Source: CBDHDN01 sp965261585 (GTDB lineage Bacteria > Pseudomonadota > Alphaproteobacteria > UBA6615). From it: a DNA stretch of 64,000 nucleotides. Both the position numbers and the translations under genes were made by a program. This document shows positions 8,812 to 17,266 of this stretch, one piece after another; the first letter of the stretch is position 1; the number at the start of each line of letters is the position of its first letter. The stretch is from NCBI GenBank assembly GCA_965261585.1, contig CBDHDN010000029.1, positions 124,001 through 188,000 of the forward strand, in the 5' to 3' direction. A model generated the notes under the pieces. That model made no database searches, had not been told where the DNA came from, and saw only the letters and a program-made list of their open reading frames with translations.

Positions 8812-10362
8812 ATGGCATCGCAATCGAGATTCGCGAACCGATCGGACTGGCTGGCCCCGTCGTGGGACGGCCGCTTCGGCGATTTCGTCGAACACCTGAA
8901 GAGCGAAGGCCTGTCGGAGGGACGAGTGCGTACCCTTCGGCTCGGCGCGCGGCATTTTTTGCTCTGGCTCGATCGGCAGGGGATCCCGGTCGAGGCCGTC
9001 GATCACGGCGTGCTATGCGGCTTCCGCCGCCATGACTGCCACTGTCCCGGCATGACGGAACAGCACCGGCTCCGCGTCTCCTCCGGCAAGCGCGGCTTCA
9101 TGACCGGCGCGCTCAGGCTTGTCCGGTTCCTTGAGGAGGAGGGGCAGATCGAGCATCCCGGTGAGATGGCGCACAATCTCGGTTATCTGGACGGCTTTCT
9201 GGCACGGTGCGCCGAGAAGGGTTACGGGCCGGACGCGCTCGCGAGCTATCGTAGCGCCTGCCGGCATGTGCTGATCTGGCTGCACCAGTCGCGGCTTTCG
9301 ATCCGCGACGTCGGCGCGGAGACGCTCGATCGGTTCCGCGACCACGACTGCGTGTGCCCGGGGCCTTTCGAGCGACCGCGGCCGCGGAAGTCGGGCGCGA
9401 GCTACCTCTACCCCTTCACGATGTTCATGCGATATCTCGTCGAGACGGGCGTGATGCCGGCTCCGGTCGTTCCCGCCGAAGACCCGAACATCGCGTGCTT
9501 CGCCCTATGGCTTCGGCAACATCGTGGCATCGGTGCGCGGACCATTGGCAGGTACCTCCGTACGGTCGGTCCGCTGATGGCGGAGCTCGGCCCCGACCCA
9601 CGCCTCTATGACGCGGCGCGGATCAGGGATGTCCTGCTTGGCCAGTTTGCCGATGCTTCATGGTATCAGGCGCGCTGGCTGGCAACCGTAATGCGCATGT
9701 ATCTGCGCTTTCTGGCCGCGGAGGGCGCCTGTTCCCCGGCGCTGATCGCGGCCGTGCCGACGGCGCCGGTCTGGCGGCTGGCCCCGCTGCCCCGCCATGT
9801 GTCGGCGGATGCCATCGAGCGGGTGATCGCGGGCTGTGACGTGGCGGCCCCCGCCGGACTCAGGGACCGCGCGATCCTCTTGCTTCTGTCCCGTCTTGCC
9901 CTTCGCGCCGGCGATATCGTCGAGCTGCGTCTCGACGATATCGACTGGCACAACGCGCTGGTCCAGGTGTGCGGCAAGTCTCGGCGCGAGATCCGTCTGC
10001 CGCTTCCCCAGGATGCGGGCGATGCCGTCCTCGCCTATATCGAGCGTGCCCGCCCGCGGGTCGCGGCCGACCGGGTCTTCCTCAGGACACGGGCGCCCTA
10101 TCGGCCCTTCGCGTCGAGCAACACGATCACCAGCCTCGTCATCCAGGCCCTGAAGCGGGCCGGCATGGAAGATGTCCGGCCGCGCGGCGCATATCTCTTC
10201 CGGCACTCCGCGGCGACCCATCTGCTGCGCTCCGGGGTCTCGATCGAGGTCATCTGCACCCTGCTTCGACACCGCTCGGTCGACACTTCCCTGATCTATG
10301 CGAAGACCGACCGGCCGATGCTTCTCGAGGTCGCACAGCCCTGGCCGGGAGAGGCGTCATGA
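8812..10362 (+). CDS. ritA: Tyrosine recombinase RitA
   Basis: A 516-residue tyrosine recombinase, first of the RIT trio. The long N-terminal part contains SAM-like/core-binding segments with HDCHCPG and DHDCVCPG cysteine/histidine motifs. The C-terminal catalytic domain shows the conserved arginine (LALRAGDIVELRLDD), the HxxR box (YLFRHSAATHLL) and the closing segment with the nucleophile tyrosine (LRHRSVDTSLIYAKTD). The start at 8812 is preceded by a strong ribosome-binding site (ggaggaggt, 8799-8807). The stop overlaps the ritB start (ATGA), indicating translational coupling. All three Rit proteins are thought to be needed together for movement. Confidence 0.9.
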   Translation: MASQSRFANRSDWLAPSWDGRFGDFVEHLKSEGLSEGRVRTLRLGARHFLLWLDRQGIPVEAVDHGVLCGFRRHDCHCPGMTEQHRLRVSSGKRGFMTGALRLVRFLEEEGQIEHPGEMAHNLGYLDGFLARCAEKGYGPDALASYRSACRHVLIWLHQSRLSIRDVGAETLDRFRDHDCVCPGPFERPRPRKSGASYLYPFTMFMRYLVETGVMPAPVVPAEDPNIACFALWLRQHRGIGARTIGRYLRTVGPLMAELGPDPRLYDAARIRDVLLGQFADASWYQARWLATVMRMYLRFLAAEGACSPALIAAVPTAPVWRLAPLPRHVSADAIERVIAGCDVAAPAGLRDRAILLLLSRLALRAGDIVELRLDDIDWHNALVQVCGKSRREIRLPLPQDAGDAVLAYIERARPRVAADRVFLRTRAPYRPFASSNTITSLVIQALKRAGMEDVRPRGAYLFRHSAATHLLRSGVSIEVICTLLRHRSVDTSLIYAKTDRPMLLEVAQPWPGEAS

Positions 10363-11279
10363 GCATCGTGGACCATGTCGAGCGCTATGTCGCGCTGAAG
10401 CGCCATCTCGGCAACAAGTACGTGCAGAACGAGCGGATCCTGCTCGCGCTTGCGCGTCATGTCTCGGCACGCGGGGAGGCGGTGCTGCGCGCGGAGAGGA
10501 TCGTCTCATGGGCCGGGACCGCATCGTCGCCCGCTCAGGCGCGCCGGCGGCTGGGCGTCGCGCGGCGGTTCGTCTTGTGGCTGCGTGCCGAGGACGACCG
10601 CCACGAGGTTCCGCATCGGGACGCGGTCGGCCGGCCAAGGGAGGACAGGCCACCGCCGCGTCTGCCGAGCGACGAGGAGATCGGCATGCTGATGGAGGCT
10701 GCCCTCCGCTTGCCGCCCGCCGGGTCGATCACGCCGCACACCCTGCACTGCGTGATCGGGTTGATGGCGGCGACCGGGCTGCGGCGCGCTGAAGTCTGCA
10801 ATCTGCGGATCGACGACGTCACCGCCGACGGTCTGACCGTGCGCGAGACGAAGTTCCGCAAGTCTCGGCTGGTCCCCCTCTTGCCGAGCACGAGCGAAGC
10901 GGTCCATCGCTATCTCGGGATCAGGAAGCGTCTCGGCGGACCCGGCGAACATGTCTTCGTGCTCTCGACGCGTAGGCCGCTTCATCCCGACGTCCTGAGC
11001 GGGATGTATATCAAGCTGGCCCGCCGGGTCGGGCTCCGAGGCGGTCCCGAAGAGCCTGGCCCGCGACTCCATGACCTGCGCCATCGCTTTGCCGTCCGCT
11101 CGCTCGAACAGGCCGTGGCGACCGACCGCGGCCGCGTCAACCGGCATATCCTCGCGCTCTCGACCTATCTCGGTCACGTCAACGTCTCCTCGACTTACTG
11201 GTACCTGCAGGCCACCCAGGTCCTGATGCGTGCCATCGCGAGCGACGCCGAGGACATGCATCGGGGGGCACGGCCATGA
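10359..11279 (+). CDS. ritB: Tyrosine recombinase RitB
   Basis: A 306-residue tyrosine recombinase, second of the trio. The catalytic domain carries ATGLRRAEVCNLR (first arginine), the LHDLRHRFAV box and LGHVNVSSTYWYLQ (histidine and nucleophile tyrosine). It begins with the ATGA that overlaps the ritA stop and ends with an ATGA overlapping the ritC start, so it is embedded in a translationally coupled operon. No frameshift or missing catalytic residue was seen. Confidence 0.9.
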   Translation: MSIVDHVERYVALKRHLGNKYVQNERILLALARHVSARGEAVLRAERIVSWAGTASSPAQARRRLGVARRFVLWLRAEDDRHEVPHRDAVGRPREDRPPPRLPSDEEIGMLMEAALRLPPAGSITPHTLHCVIGLMAATGLRRAEVCNLRIDDVTADGLTVRETKFRKSRLVPLLPSTSEAVHRYLGIRKRLGGPGEHVFVLSTRRPLHPDVLSGMYIKLARRVGLRGGPEEPGPRLHDLRHRFAVRSLEQAVATDRGRVNRHILALSTYLGHVNVSSTYWYLQATQVLMRAIASDAEDMHRGARP

Positions 11280-12286
11280 CCGACCTCGCACCCCATCTCG
11301 GCGCGTTCCTGCGCGAACATCTGCCGCGCCGGTGCAATGCCAGCCGGCACACGGTCGCAAGCTACGCCGACAGCTTCGTGCTGCTGCTGGGCTTCGCCGC
11401 CGGGCGTCTCGGAATCCGGCCGAGCGCGATCACGGTCGAGCATCTCACCACCGATCTCCTGTTCGGCTTCCTCGACCATCTGGAATCCGATCGCGGCAAC
11501 ACCGTCGGCACGCGCAATGTCAGGCTGGCGGCGATCAAGTCCTTCTTTCACTACCTCGAATACCGCCTGCCGGCCTGTCTCGACCTCGCCCGGCAGGTGG
11601 ACGCCATGCCGATGAAGCGGCATGACGCGAGGGCCGTCGCCCATCTGGAGCGCGCGGAAGTCCGGGCCCTGCTCGATGCCCCCGATCCGGCAACCGCCAG
11701 TGGCCGGCGGGATCGGGCGATGCTGCACCTGGCCTACGCCGCCGGCCTCAGGGTCTCGGAACTGGTCGCCATCCGGATCCCCGATCTGACCCATCCCGAC
11801 CTCGACAGCGTGCGCGTCACCGGCAAGGGACGGCGCGAACGGATCCTGCCGCTGTGGCGCGAGACCCGCTCGACGATACGGGACTGGCTTGCCGCCAGAC
11901 CCGCCTGCGGTTGCGACCACCTGTTCGTCAACGCGCGACGCGTTCCCATGAGTCGGCACGGCTTCGCGCATCGCCTGGCCCTCCATGCCGAAGCCGCGGC
12001 CAAAACAGCACCCACGATCGCCGGGAAGCGCGTCTTCCCCCATATCCTGCGGCACAGCTGCGCCATGCACACGCTGGAAGCCACCGGCGATATCCGCAAG
12101 GTCTCCCTGTGGCTTGGCCACGCCACCATCCGCAGTACGGAGATCTACCTGCGGAGCGATCCGGCGAGGAAGCTCGATATCCTCGGCGAGACGGTTCCGC
12201 CGTCGATCGACCGGGGCGCCTTCAAGGATGCACCCGACCGGGTGATGATGATTCTCAGGGAGGCGCGCGCTCCGCACAAATGGTGA
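11276..12286 (+). CDS. ritC: Tyrosine recombinase RitC
   Basis: A 336-residue tyrosine recombinase, third of the trio. It has an N-terminal core-binding domain, then YAAGLRVSELVAIR (first arginine), HILRHSCAMHTL (HxxR box) and LGHATIRSTEIYLR (histidine and nucleophile tyrosine). The start overlaps ritB by ATGA. The last codons and the stop lie within the right inverted repeat, so gene and repeat are constrained together. Confidence 0.9.
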   Translation: MTDLAPHLGAFLREHLPRRCNASRHTVASYADSFVLLLGFAAGRLGIRPSAITVEHLTTDLLFGFLDHLESDRGNTVGTRNVRLAAIKSFFHYLEYRLPACLDLARQVDAMPMKRHDARAVAHLERAEVRALLDAPDPATASGRRDRAMLHLAYAAGLRVSELVAIRIPDLTHPDLDSVRVTGKGRRERILPLWRETRSTIRDWLAARPACGCDHLFVNARRVPMSRHGFAHRLALHAEAAAKTAPTIAGKRVFPHILRHSCAMHTLEATGDIRKVSLWLGHATIRSTEIYLRSDPARKLDILGETVPPSIDRGAFKDAPDRVMMILREARAPHKW

Positions 12287-12363
12287 GCGAATCGGCCACG
12301 GCAGCCCGCGCCCGAAGGGCCGGACCGCCGTGACGCAACATTAATGGCAGCGTTCCATTAATG
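12276..12363. repeat. RIT right terminal inverted repeat (88 bp)
   Basis: Exact inverted copy of 8680-8767. It starts within the last codons of ritC and ends with the core-like segment at 12339-12363 (cattaatgg, 7 bases, ccattaatg). Confidence 0.95.
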
Positions 12364-12392
12364 AGTTAATGGAGAGCTCTCCATTAACTCAT
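12361..12392. repeat. 32-bp perfect palindrome at RIT right junction
   Basis: The sequence from atgagttaat to attaactcat is its own reverse complement over 32 bases. Inside it ttaatgg and ccattaa arms flank the 8-base centre agagctct, resembling the 9-bp arms of the RIT terminal cores. It occurs only at the right end and supplies the stop codon of the truncated recombinase N-terminus. It may be a remnant recombination site or part of a circular-junction sequence; this is inference. Confidence 0.8.
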
Positions 12393-12824
12393 CGTCCCCT
12401 TCATGCCGAGCAGGAGCCTGTCATTGCTGTCGTTGGGATCGTAGATGCCGGTCTCGTCGAGGATCAGGGTATTGCTGATGCCGGCGATCCGCAGCAGCTG
12501 GTGCCAGTCGGCGTTGTCCCGCGCCAGGCGCGAGACCTCCAGGCCGAGAACGATACCCACCTCGCCGGCGGCGATGCTCCCCATCAGGCCGCGGAAGCCG
12601 CTGCGGTTTTCGCTGTAGGCTCCCGACTTGCCCTGGTCCTCGTCGATCACCCGGATGCGTTCCATCGGCCAGCCGAGCGCCGTCGCCCTCTGGCTCAACC
12701 CGTACTGGCGCCGCGTGCTCTCGGTGTTTCGCATGACCTGGCGAAGCGAAGACTGACGCACGTAGAGGCAGGCCTCGCGCTCCAGATGATGCGGCGCGAT
12801 CTTGCGTGTTTGCGCCTCAGACAT
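12384..12824 (-). pseudogene. Large serine recombinase, N-terminal catalytic part
   Basis: Encodes 146 residues of the resolvase catalytic domain: the active-serine motif (CLYVRQSSLRQV), then DEDQGKSG, GIVLGLEVSRLARD and the end GMKGTMS. A stop supplied by the RIT junction palindrome ends it. The remaining 548 residues are at 7036-8682. The start (12824) overlaps the end of the upstream gene by 8 bases and has a gaggaga ribosome-binding site, so it was the last gene of a coupled three-gene operon. Confidence 0.9.
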
Positions 12825-13122
12825 GACGATTCTCCTCGTATTCCCACGCAGTGCTGGCGATCGCGGCAGGCGACGGCACGCGCAGCAGGCGCCGGACCTG
12901 GCTGGCGGCCTCGGCGATCGCCGCATCGGCGATGGGCAGTTCCACGTTGACGGACGAAGGCGACGGCGGCCGCGGGCGGCTGCGCTCGCACGCCGCCTCG
13001 GCCATGGCCAGGGCGCCGCGCAGACCGTGGAAGCGCAGCGCGGCGATCGCGTTGCTGTCGCCGCCCGACAGCCAGTGCCGCCGCCAGCTCTCGTAGGTCT
13101 TCCAGGCGTCGTCAAGCATCAT
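12817..13122 (-). CDS. Small protein of the serine-recombinase module (101 aa)
   Basis: A 101-residue protein between the HTH gene and the serine recombinase. It starts at an ATG overlapping the HTH stop (ATGA, 13119-13122) and overlaps the recombinase start by 8 bases, so the three genes form a coupled operon. It is alanine-rich and helical, with AWKTYESWRRHWLSGGDSNA near the start. I do not recognise a family. Its position suggests a partner or accessory factor of the recombinase. Confidence 0.6.
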   Translation of the reverse strand: MMLDDAWKTYESWRRHWLSGGDSNAIAALRFHGLRGALAMAEAACERSRPRPPSPSSVNVELPIADAAIAEAASQVRRLLRVPSPAAIASTAWEYEENRHV

Positions 13123-13508
13123 GGCCCAGGTTCCAGCGGTTTTTTTTGAACCCGCTCGAGTGCCTTCTCGAGACCGCGCGGATGGACCCTGACGCCGAAC
13201 TCGGCCTCGATCAGCGGCGCCAGCCGGCGCGCGCCCACCCGCCCGTGCCGGGCCCTGTAGTTCTCGACGAAGCGCAGGATCTCCGGGCTGATCTTGTGCG
13301 GCCCGCGCGGCCCGCGCCGCGCCGGGATGAGCTCCTGCAGCCCGCCCCCGTCGAACGCCTTGACCATGCGGAAGCAGGTCGGCCGCGAGACCCCGAACCG
13401 TGCCGCCGCCTGCGCGAGGGTCGCCTCGCCCCGCCGGACCACACGGACCATCTCGTAGCGGACTTGGAGCAGGTCGCGGGCATCGAAGAAGTCGCCCACC
13501 GCGAACAT
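13119..13508 (-). CDS. Helix-turn-helix protein of the serine-recombinase module
   Basis: A basic protein of about 129 residues. An N-terminal helix-turn-helix is visible (ATLAQAAARFGVSRPTCFRM), followed by a conserved GRVGARRLAPLIEAEFGV segment like those of transposase-type helix-turn-helix proteins. I set the start at the ATG ending at 13508; an upstream ATG at 13616 lies inside traV and is less likely. It heads the three-gene recombinase operon and probably binds element DNA or regulates the recombinase. Confidence 0.65.
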   Translation of the reverse strand: MFAVGDFFDARDLLQVRYEMVRVVRRGEATLAQAAARFGVSRPTCFRMVKAFDGGGLQELIPARRGPRGPHKISPEILRFVENYRARHGRVGARRLAPLIEAEFGVRVHPRGLEKALERVQKKPLEPGP

Positions 13509-13578
13509 CGGGTCGCTGACCTTTTCCGGCGTCCGGTTGAGGGTTCCGGCCTCTCTGAGCCGGTCCTGCTTTTCGGTG

Positions 13579-14226
13579 GAGCCTCCAGCCGGCCGGCTCA
13601 AGCACGACCCGGACATGGGACGCCTCGCGATAGACGCCGCCGGCGTCCACGAAGGGCGCGATCCATATGCGGGCGACGACCTCTTCGGTGCGCAGATCGG
13701 CGCCCGGTTCCGGTGGCCCCGAAAGGGCCGAGGACTCGATTGCGGATTCGATGGCAGGATCGGCGCCAGCGGTGTACGGCGGCGCAGCGCCGGCCCCTGG
13801 CGTGATCTTCATCGGCCCGGCATCGGCCGGGCGGGAATCATCCTCGCCGTCGTCCCTTGCCCCGGCCCCCGAGCCGGGGTCCGCCTCGAACAGCCGCGCG
13901 AGCCAGCCGAAGGGATCGAAATCACTGTCGCAGTCCGCCCTGCAGGACCGCGCCATAGACGGTGAGTCCGGGGTGTCCGGGGCCGTGGCTCCGGCCCGCT
14001 CGACTCCGCGCGAACGGTAGAGCGGCTCCCGCAAAACGGAGCTCTGCGCTCCCGCCGTCCCCGGCACCGCCGGATCGGCGGCGGCAACGCTGTCGCAGGT
14101 TCCGCCCTGGGCGAGCGGACACTGCCACGAACTGCCGACATTCGTCCCCGAGCAGCCGCCGAGCGCGAGCGCCCCCAGCACGATCATGGCCGGCGTGGGC
14201 CGTTTCGGGATCGCGGTTTTCGTCAT
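13579..14226 (-). CDS. traV: TraV-like outer-membrane lipoprotein, 3' end disrupted
   Basis: TraV is the lipoprotein of the F-type type IV secretion outer-membrane core, equivalent to VirB7. The start MTKTAIPKRP leads into a lipobox, LALGGCSG, with the modified cysteine at residue 25. The middle is low-complexity and the end is RIWIAPFVDAGGVYREASHV...LEPAGWRL, the usual C-terminus of the family. The normal stop is missing: the frame runs on through the inserted recombinase module to 12817, giving a nominal 469-residue fusion. I end the real homology at 13579. It lies directly after traB in the tra operon, and loss of the stop may still allow a longer lipoprotein to be made. Confidence 0.8.
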
Positions 14227-14227
14227 C

Positions 14228-15523
14228 TCAATTCCCTCCCCGATTGCTTTTGGCTGCCGACTTCACGGCCACCTGCCCGTCGATGCGGGCGCCCTCCAGG
14301 AACACCAGCGTCACCCGGGTCCCGGCCCGCAGCTGGATCACCGGCTGGTACTGCTCGGCGCGGCGGATCATGTAGTCGGCGACCTTCTGCCCGGCGCTCG
14401 CCGCGCCCGAGCCGAGCCCGGCGCGGCCGATGTCGCCGAGACCGGTATTGGCGACGGATGCGCCGCCGCCGGTGCCGACGGCCTGCGGCTGGAACGCCTG
14501 CGACACGCCCTGGCCGATGCCCGAGACCATGCCGGCGAGAAAGGCCTTCTCGACCAGCGCGCCCTCGCGGCTCACCACCGGCCCGCGCACGCCGACCTTG
14601 CCGGCGCCGGCGACGAAGCCCGCCACGTCGGTCTCGATCACCGTGCCGGGACCCGGCCCGGCGCAGGTCATGGTCCGGAGCCGGGCGTAGATCTTTTCGG
14701 AGGAGAGGTCGCCATGGGCCGCGCCCGTCACCGTGCAGCCGGCGACATCGACCTCCATCGCCGTCCCGTCCCCCGAAGACGATGGGGCGGCTGTCCAGGC
14801 CGGGCCGGTGATGCGGAACAGCACCGGGCGCGGATCGCCCTGGGAGGAGACGCCGGCCGAGGCGTCAACGCCCGACAGCACCACCGCCTCGGCATGGGCG
14901 CCCGCCGGCAGCCAGCGCCCGACCGGCTTCACCGCCGCCCCCGCCAGTCCCCCGATTCCCGGCCCTGGCGTACCCTCTCCGGCATCCTTCAGCGCGAAGG
15001 TCTCGATCAACGGCGCCGGCGGGGCCGGGGCCGGATTGGCGGCCGGGGTCCCGGCCTTGGGTTCCGCCGGACGGAAGAAGCCCGTGCCGTCGGGAGTCGC
15101 CGGATTGCTACCGGTCGCGGGCGGCGGGTTCAGCTGCCGTTCGAGCTGGTCGATAACCGCCGCCTGGCGGTCGATCACGCTGCGCGCGTCCGCCGAGTCG
15201 GCGGCGAGCTTCTGGCGCAGCCGCTTGTTATCGGCATCGAGACGCCGGGCCTCGCCCTCCATCTCGCGGAGCCGCGTCTCGATGGTCCCCATCCGGGCTT
15301 CCGAGCGCCGGGTCCACACCCTCTCGGCGGTGTCCGGACCGGCCAGCTCGGCGTCGATCCCGCCCACCGACGCGGGCCGCCCGCCGCCGCCCGCCGTCAG
15401 CCAGACCGCGAGCACGACCAGCACCACGGCCGCGATCGCCGAGAACAGCACCAGCTGCCGGCGCCGGACCGCCCCGGCGTCGCCGTCGACGCCTGCCCCG
15501 GTCCCCGAGCCGGGGGCGCTCAT
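14228..15523 (-). CDS. traB: TraB, type IV secretion core protein (VirB10-like)
   Basis: A 431-residue TraB/VirB10-like protein that spans the cell envelope and links inner and outer membrane parts of the conjugation channel. One N-terminal membrane segment (LVLFSAIAAVVLVVLAVW, about residues 25-42) is followed by a coiled coil (IETRLREMEGEARRLDADNK), a proline-rich stretch, and the C-terminal TrbI/VirB10 domain (GAHAEAVVLSGVDAS ... GGASVANTGLGDIG ... VTLVFLEGARIDGQ). It starts 4 bases inside the end of traK, so the genes are coupled. Confidence 0.9.
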   Translation of the reverse strand: MSAPGSGTGAGVDGDAGAVRRRQLVLFSAIAAVVLVVLAVWLTAGGGGRPASVGGIDAELAGPDTAERVWTRRSEARMGTIETRLREMEGEARRLDADNKRLRQKLAADSADARSVIDRQAAVIDQLERQLNPPPATGSNPATPDGTGFFRPAEPKAGTPAANPAPAPPAPLIETFALKDAGEGTPGPGIGGLAGAAVKPVGRWLPAGAHAEAVVLSGVDASAGVSSQGDPRPVLFRITGPAWTAAPSSSGDGTAMEVDVAGCTVTGAAHGDLSSEKIYARLRTMTCAGPGPGTVIETDVAGFVAGAGKVGVRGPVVSREGALVEKAFLAGMVSGIGQGVSQAFQPQAVGTGGGASVANTGLGDIGRAGLGSGAASAGQKVADYMIRRAEQYQPVIQLRAGTRVTLVFLEGARIDGQVAVKSAAKSNRGGN

Positions 15524-16386
15524 TGCGGGCCTCCCCGGAATGCGTTGGCCGGCATTGCGCTGGCCGGCATCGCGTCATTCGGGATCGCGTTGGCCGGGTC
15601 GGCGGCGTCGGTCACGATCACCGCGAGGCGTCCGCCCGAGGGCCCGCTGCCGGGCGCCGCCAGCCACGTCGCCGCGGCCCGGATTGCCATGGTCCCGGCG
15701 AGGTCCACGGCGTCCGTCACGGCGGCGTCGCTTTCGACGACATGCGCCGCGAACCGCGGACCCCGCCAGGTCTCGATGACCGGCAGGCCGCCGATGGCCT
15801 GCCCGGTCCCGGTCTCGATCGCGTATCCCGCCGGCGGCTCGCGCCGCGCCACCGCGCGGACCAGCCCGACCAGCGCCGCCACCCGGGGCCTGCCCCGGAC
15901 CCCGGATCGCGTCCGGGGCAGGCTCCCGATCCGGGGATCGGCTCCGGCGCCCTGCACCGCCGCACCCGCTTCCGCCCGGGCCAGCGCCGCGCCGTTGCGG
16001 ATCAGGATCTGGGCCGAATCGCGGTCCGACGGGGTGAGGGTCAGCCGGTAGGTGAAGCCCTTCTCGGTGCCGATGAACAGGATGACCGGCGCCCCGTCGG
16101 ATCCCTCCGAAGCTGCGGCAGCGGCGGGCCTGAGATAGAGGTCGCCGGTTTCCGGGTCGTGCTCGGTCTCGAAGCCTCCCGGTGCGCGGATCACTCGCCG
16201 GATGCGGTCGTGGCTGAGCGCGATGCGGTTAACGCCGGTGGCGGAGATTTCGGCCGCCAGCTCCGCATGGTCGGCGGCATCAAGTATCTGCATCGCCAGG
16301 GCCGGCCCGGAGGCGGCTACATATAAAAGGTGTGCGGCAATCGCCGCTGCCGCGGCCAGGCGGCCGCCGCTTGTCCGTCGTGTCAT
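15520..16386 (-). CDS. traK: TraK, type IV secretion secretin-like protein (VirB9-like)
   Basis: A 288-residue periplasmic protein with a signal peptide (AAAAAIAAHLLYVAASGPALA) and the TraK-type region MQILDAADHAELAAEIS ... NRIALSHDRIRRV ... DLYLRPA. TraK forms part of the outer-membrane core with TraB and TraV. Its order after traE and before traB is the canonical one. An arginine/proline-rich stretch in the middle (RTRSGVRGRPR) is unusual and may be a recent low-complexity expansion. Confidence 0.85.
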   Translation of the reverse strand: MTRRTSGGRLAAAAAIAAHLLYVAASGPALAMQILDAADHAELAAEISATGVNRIALSHDRIRRVIRAPGGFETEHDPETGDLYLRPAAAAASEGSDGAPVILFIGTEKGFTYRLTLTPSDRDSAQILIRNGAALARAEAGAAVQGAGADPRIGSLPRTRSGVRGRPRVAALVGLVRAVARREPPAGYAIETGTGQAIGGLPVIETWRGPRFAAHVVESDAAVTDAVDLAGTMAIRAAATWLAAPGSGPSGGRLAVIVTDAADPANAIPNDAMPASAMPANAFRGGPQ

Positions 16387-16388
16387 CC

Positions 16389-16973
16389 TCAGTTCTCCAT
16401 CTCTTCGAAGCGCAAGAGCCCGATCCTTCCACCGTCGATCCGGAAGGCCAGGCGGTAGCGTCGCTTGTGCCGCGAGGATTCCTCGCGCCCGATCCAGCTC
16501 ACGAGCTCGCCCGCGATCTCGACGGTGAGCCGTTCGGTGTCGGCCTCGATGCTCATCGGATAGAAGGCGGTGGCGAGGTCGCGCCCCGCCATCCGCGCGG
16601 CCTGTTCCTCGACCCAGGCGCCGATCGCGCCCCGCGCCGAGGCGTGTGAGAGGCGGGCCGCGGCCCGGCGGACATGGGCGGAGTTCTCCGGCGTCAGCGT
16701 CAGCAGCGTCACCGCCGCCGTGCGCGCCATATCCTCCAGGTACCGCGCCCCGGCGCGCCCGCCGCCGACCTCCCAGGCCGGCCCCGTCACCGCGGGCACC
16801 AGCACCGTCACCGCCTCGCGCCGGGCAAGCCCGATGCCGAGCGCCAGGTTGGCCGTCATCGACAGCACCAGGAGCGCGCCCAGCGCGATGCGCGCATCGC
16901 GGGCGCGGCGGAAGCCGGTTTCCATGACGGTGCGTTTCACCCGAATGTCCTCACCCGCCGCCTCATCCGACAT
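16389..16973 (-). CDS. traE: TraE, type IV secretion inner-membrane protein
   Basis: A 194-residue protein with a short cytoplasmic N-terminus, one membrane helix (IALGALLVLSMTANLALGIGL, about residues 29-49) and a periplasmic domain (AVTLLTLTPENSAHVRR ... FYPMSIEADTERLTVEIAGE). This is the TraE family of F-type systems, which has a VirB8-like fold. The ATG at 16973 overlaps the end of traL by 11 bases; another ATG at 16985 is possible. Confidence 0.85.
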   Translation of the reverse strand: MSDEAAGEDIRVKRTVMETGFRRARDARIALGALLVLSMTANLALGIGLARREAVTVLVPAVTGPAWEVGGGRAGARYLEDMARTAAVTLLTLTPENSAHVRRAAARLSHASARGAIGAWVEEQAARMAGRDLATAFYPMSIEADTERLTVEIAGELVSWIGREESSRHKRRYRLAFRIDGGRIGLLRFEEMEN

Positions 16974-17256
16974 ACCGCCGGACATGGCTCGGCGGCGTGC
17001 CGCGCAAGCGCAGCACGAAGTCGGGCAGGAACCAGTAGAGGGCGTAGCGGGCGATGTTGGCCCCGCCGCCCCGCTTGACCCGGCGCAGAAGCAGCCAGCC
17101 GCCGGCACCGGCAATCAGCCCCGGCACGAACTGGTTGGCGGCGAGCCCGAGCAGGGCCGGGCCCATCAGCGCTGCCGCCTCGTCGACGGTCCAGAACAGC
17201 CAGCGCTCCGGATCGTCGAGACGGCGCGGGATGGTGTGGCGGGCGGTGTCGTTCAC
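16963..17256 (-). CDS. traL: TraL, type IV secretion protein (VirB3-like)
   Basis: A 97-residue protein with the typical TraL layout: a short N-terminus (RRLDDPERWLFWTVDEA), two adjacent hydrophobic segments and a C-terminal IARYALYWFLPDFVLRLRGTPPSH. TraL helps pilus assembly at the inner membrane. It lies between traA (10-base gap) and traE (overlapping) on the minus strand. Confidence 0.88.
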   Translation of the reverse strand: MNDTARHTIPRRLDDPERWLFWTVDEAAALMGPALLGLAANQFVPGLIAGAGGWLLLRRVKRGGGANIARYALYWFLPDFVLRLRGTPPSHVRRYVG

Positions 17257-17266
17257 GGGGCCGCCC

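Larger units (their letters stand above)
8680..12389 (+). mobile_element. RIT (recombinase-in-trio) element
   Basis: Three overlapping tyrosine recombinase genes on one strand, bounded by perfect 88-bp inverted repeats (8680-8767 and 12276-12363), are the hallmark of RIT elements. It lies inside a large serine recombinase gene. Removing 8683-12392, or equivalently 8680-12389, restores the reading frame. The three bases cat occur at both junctions (8680-8682 and 12390-12392), consistent with a 3-bp duplication. On the right an extra 26 bp palindromic segment lies between the inverted repeat and the host gene. Confidence 0.88.

Noticed and set aside
12817..14226. A single 469-residue protein
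   Set aside because: Its start is TraV and its end is the separate 101-residue protein of the recombinase module; the middle is antisense-like filler opposite no homology and overlaps the HTH gene. The fusion is a consequence of the insertion.
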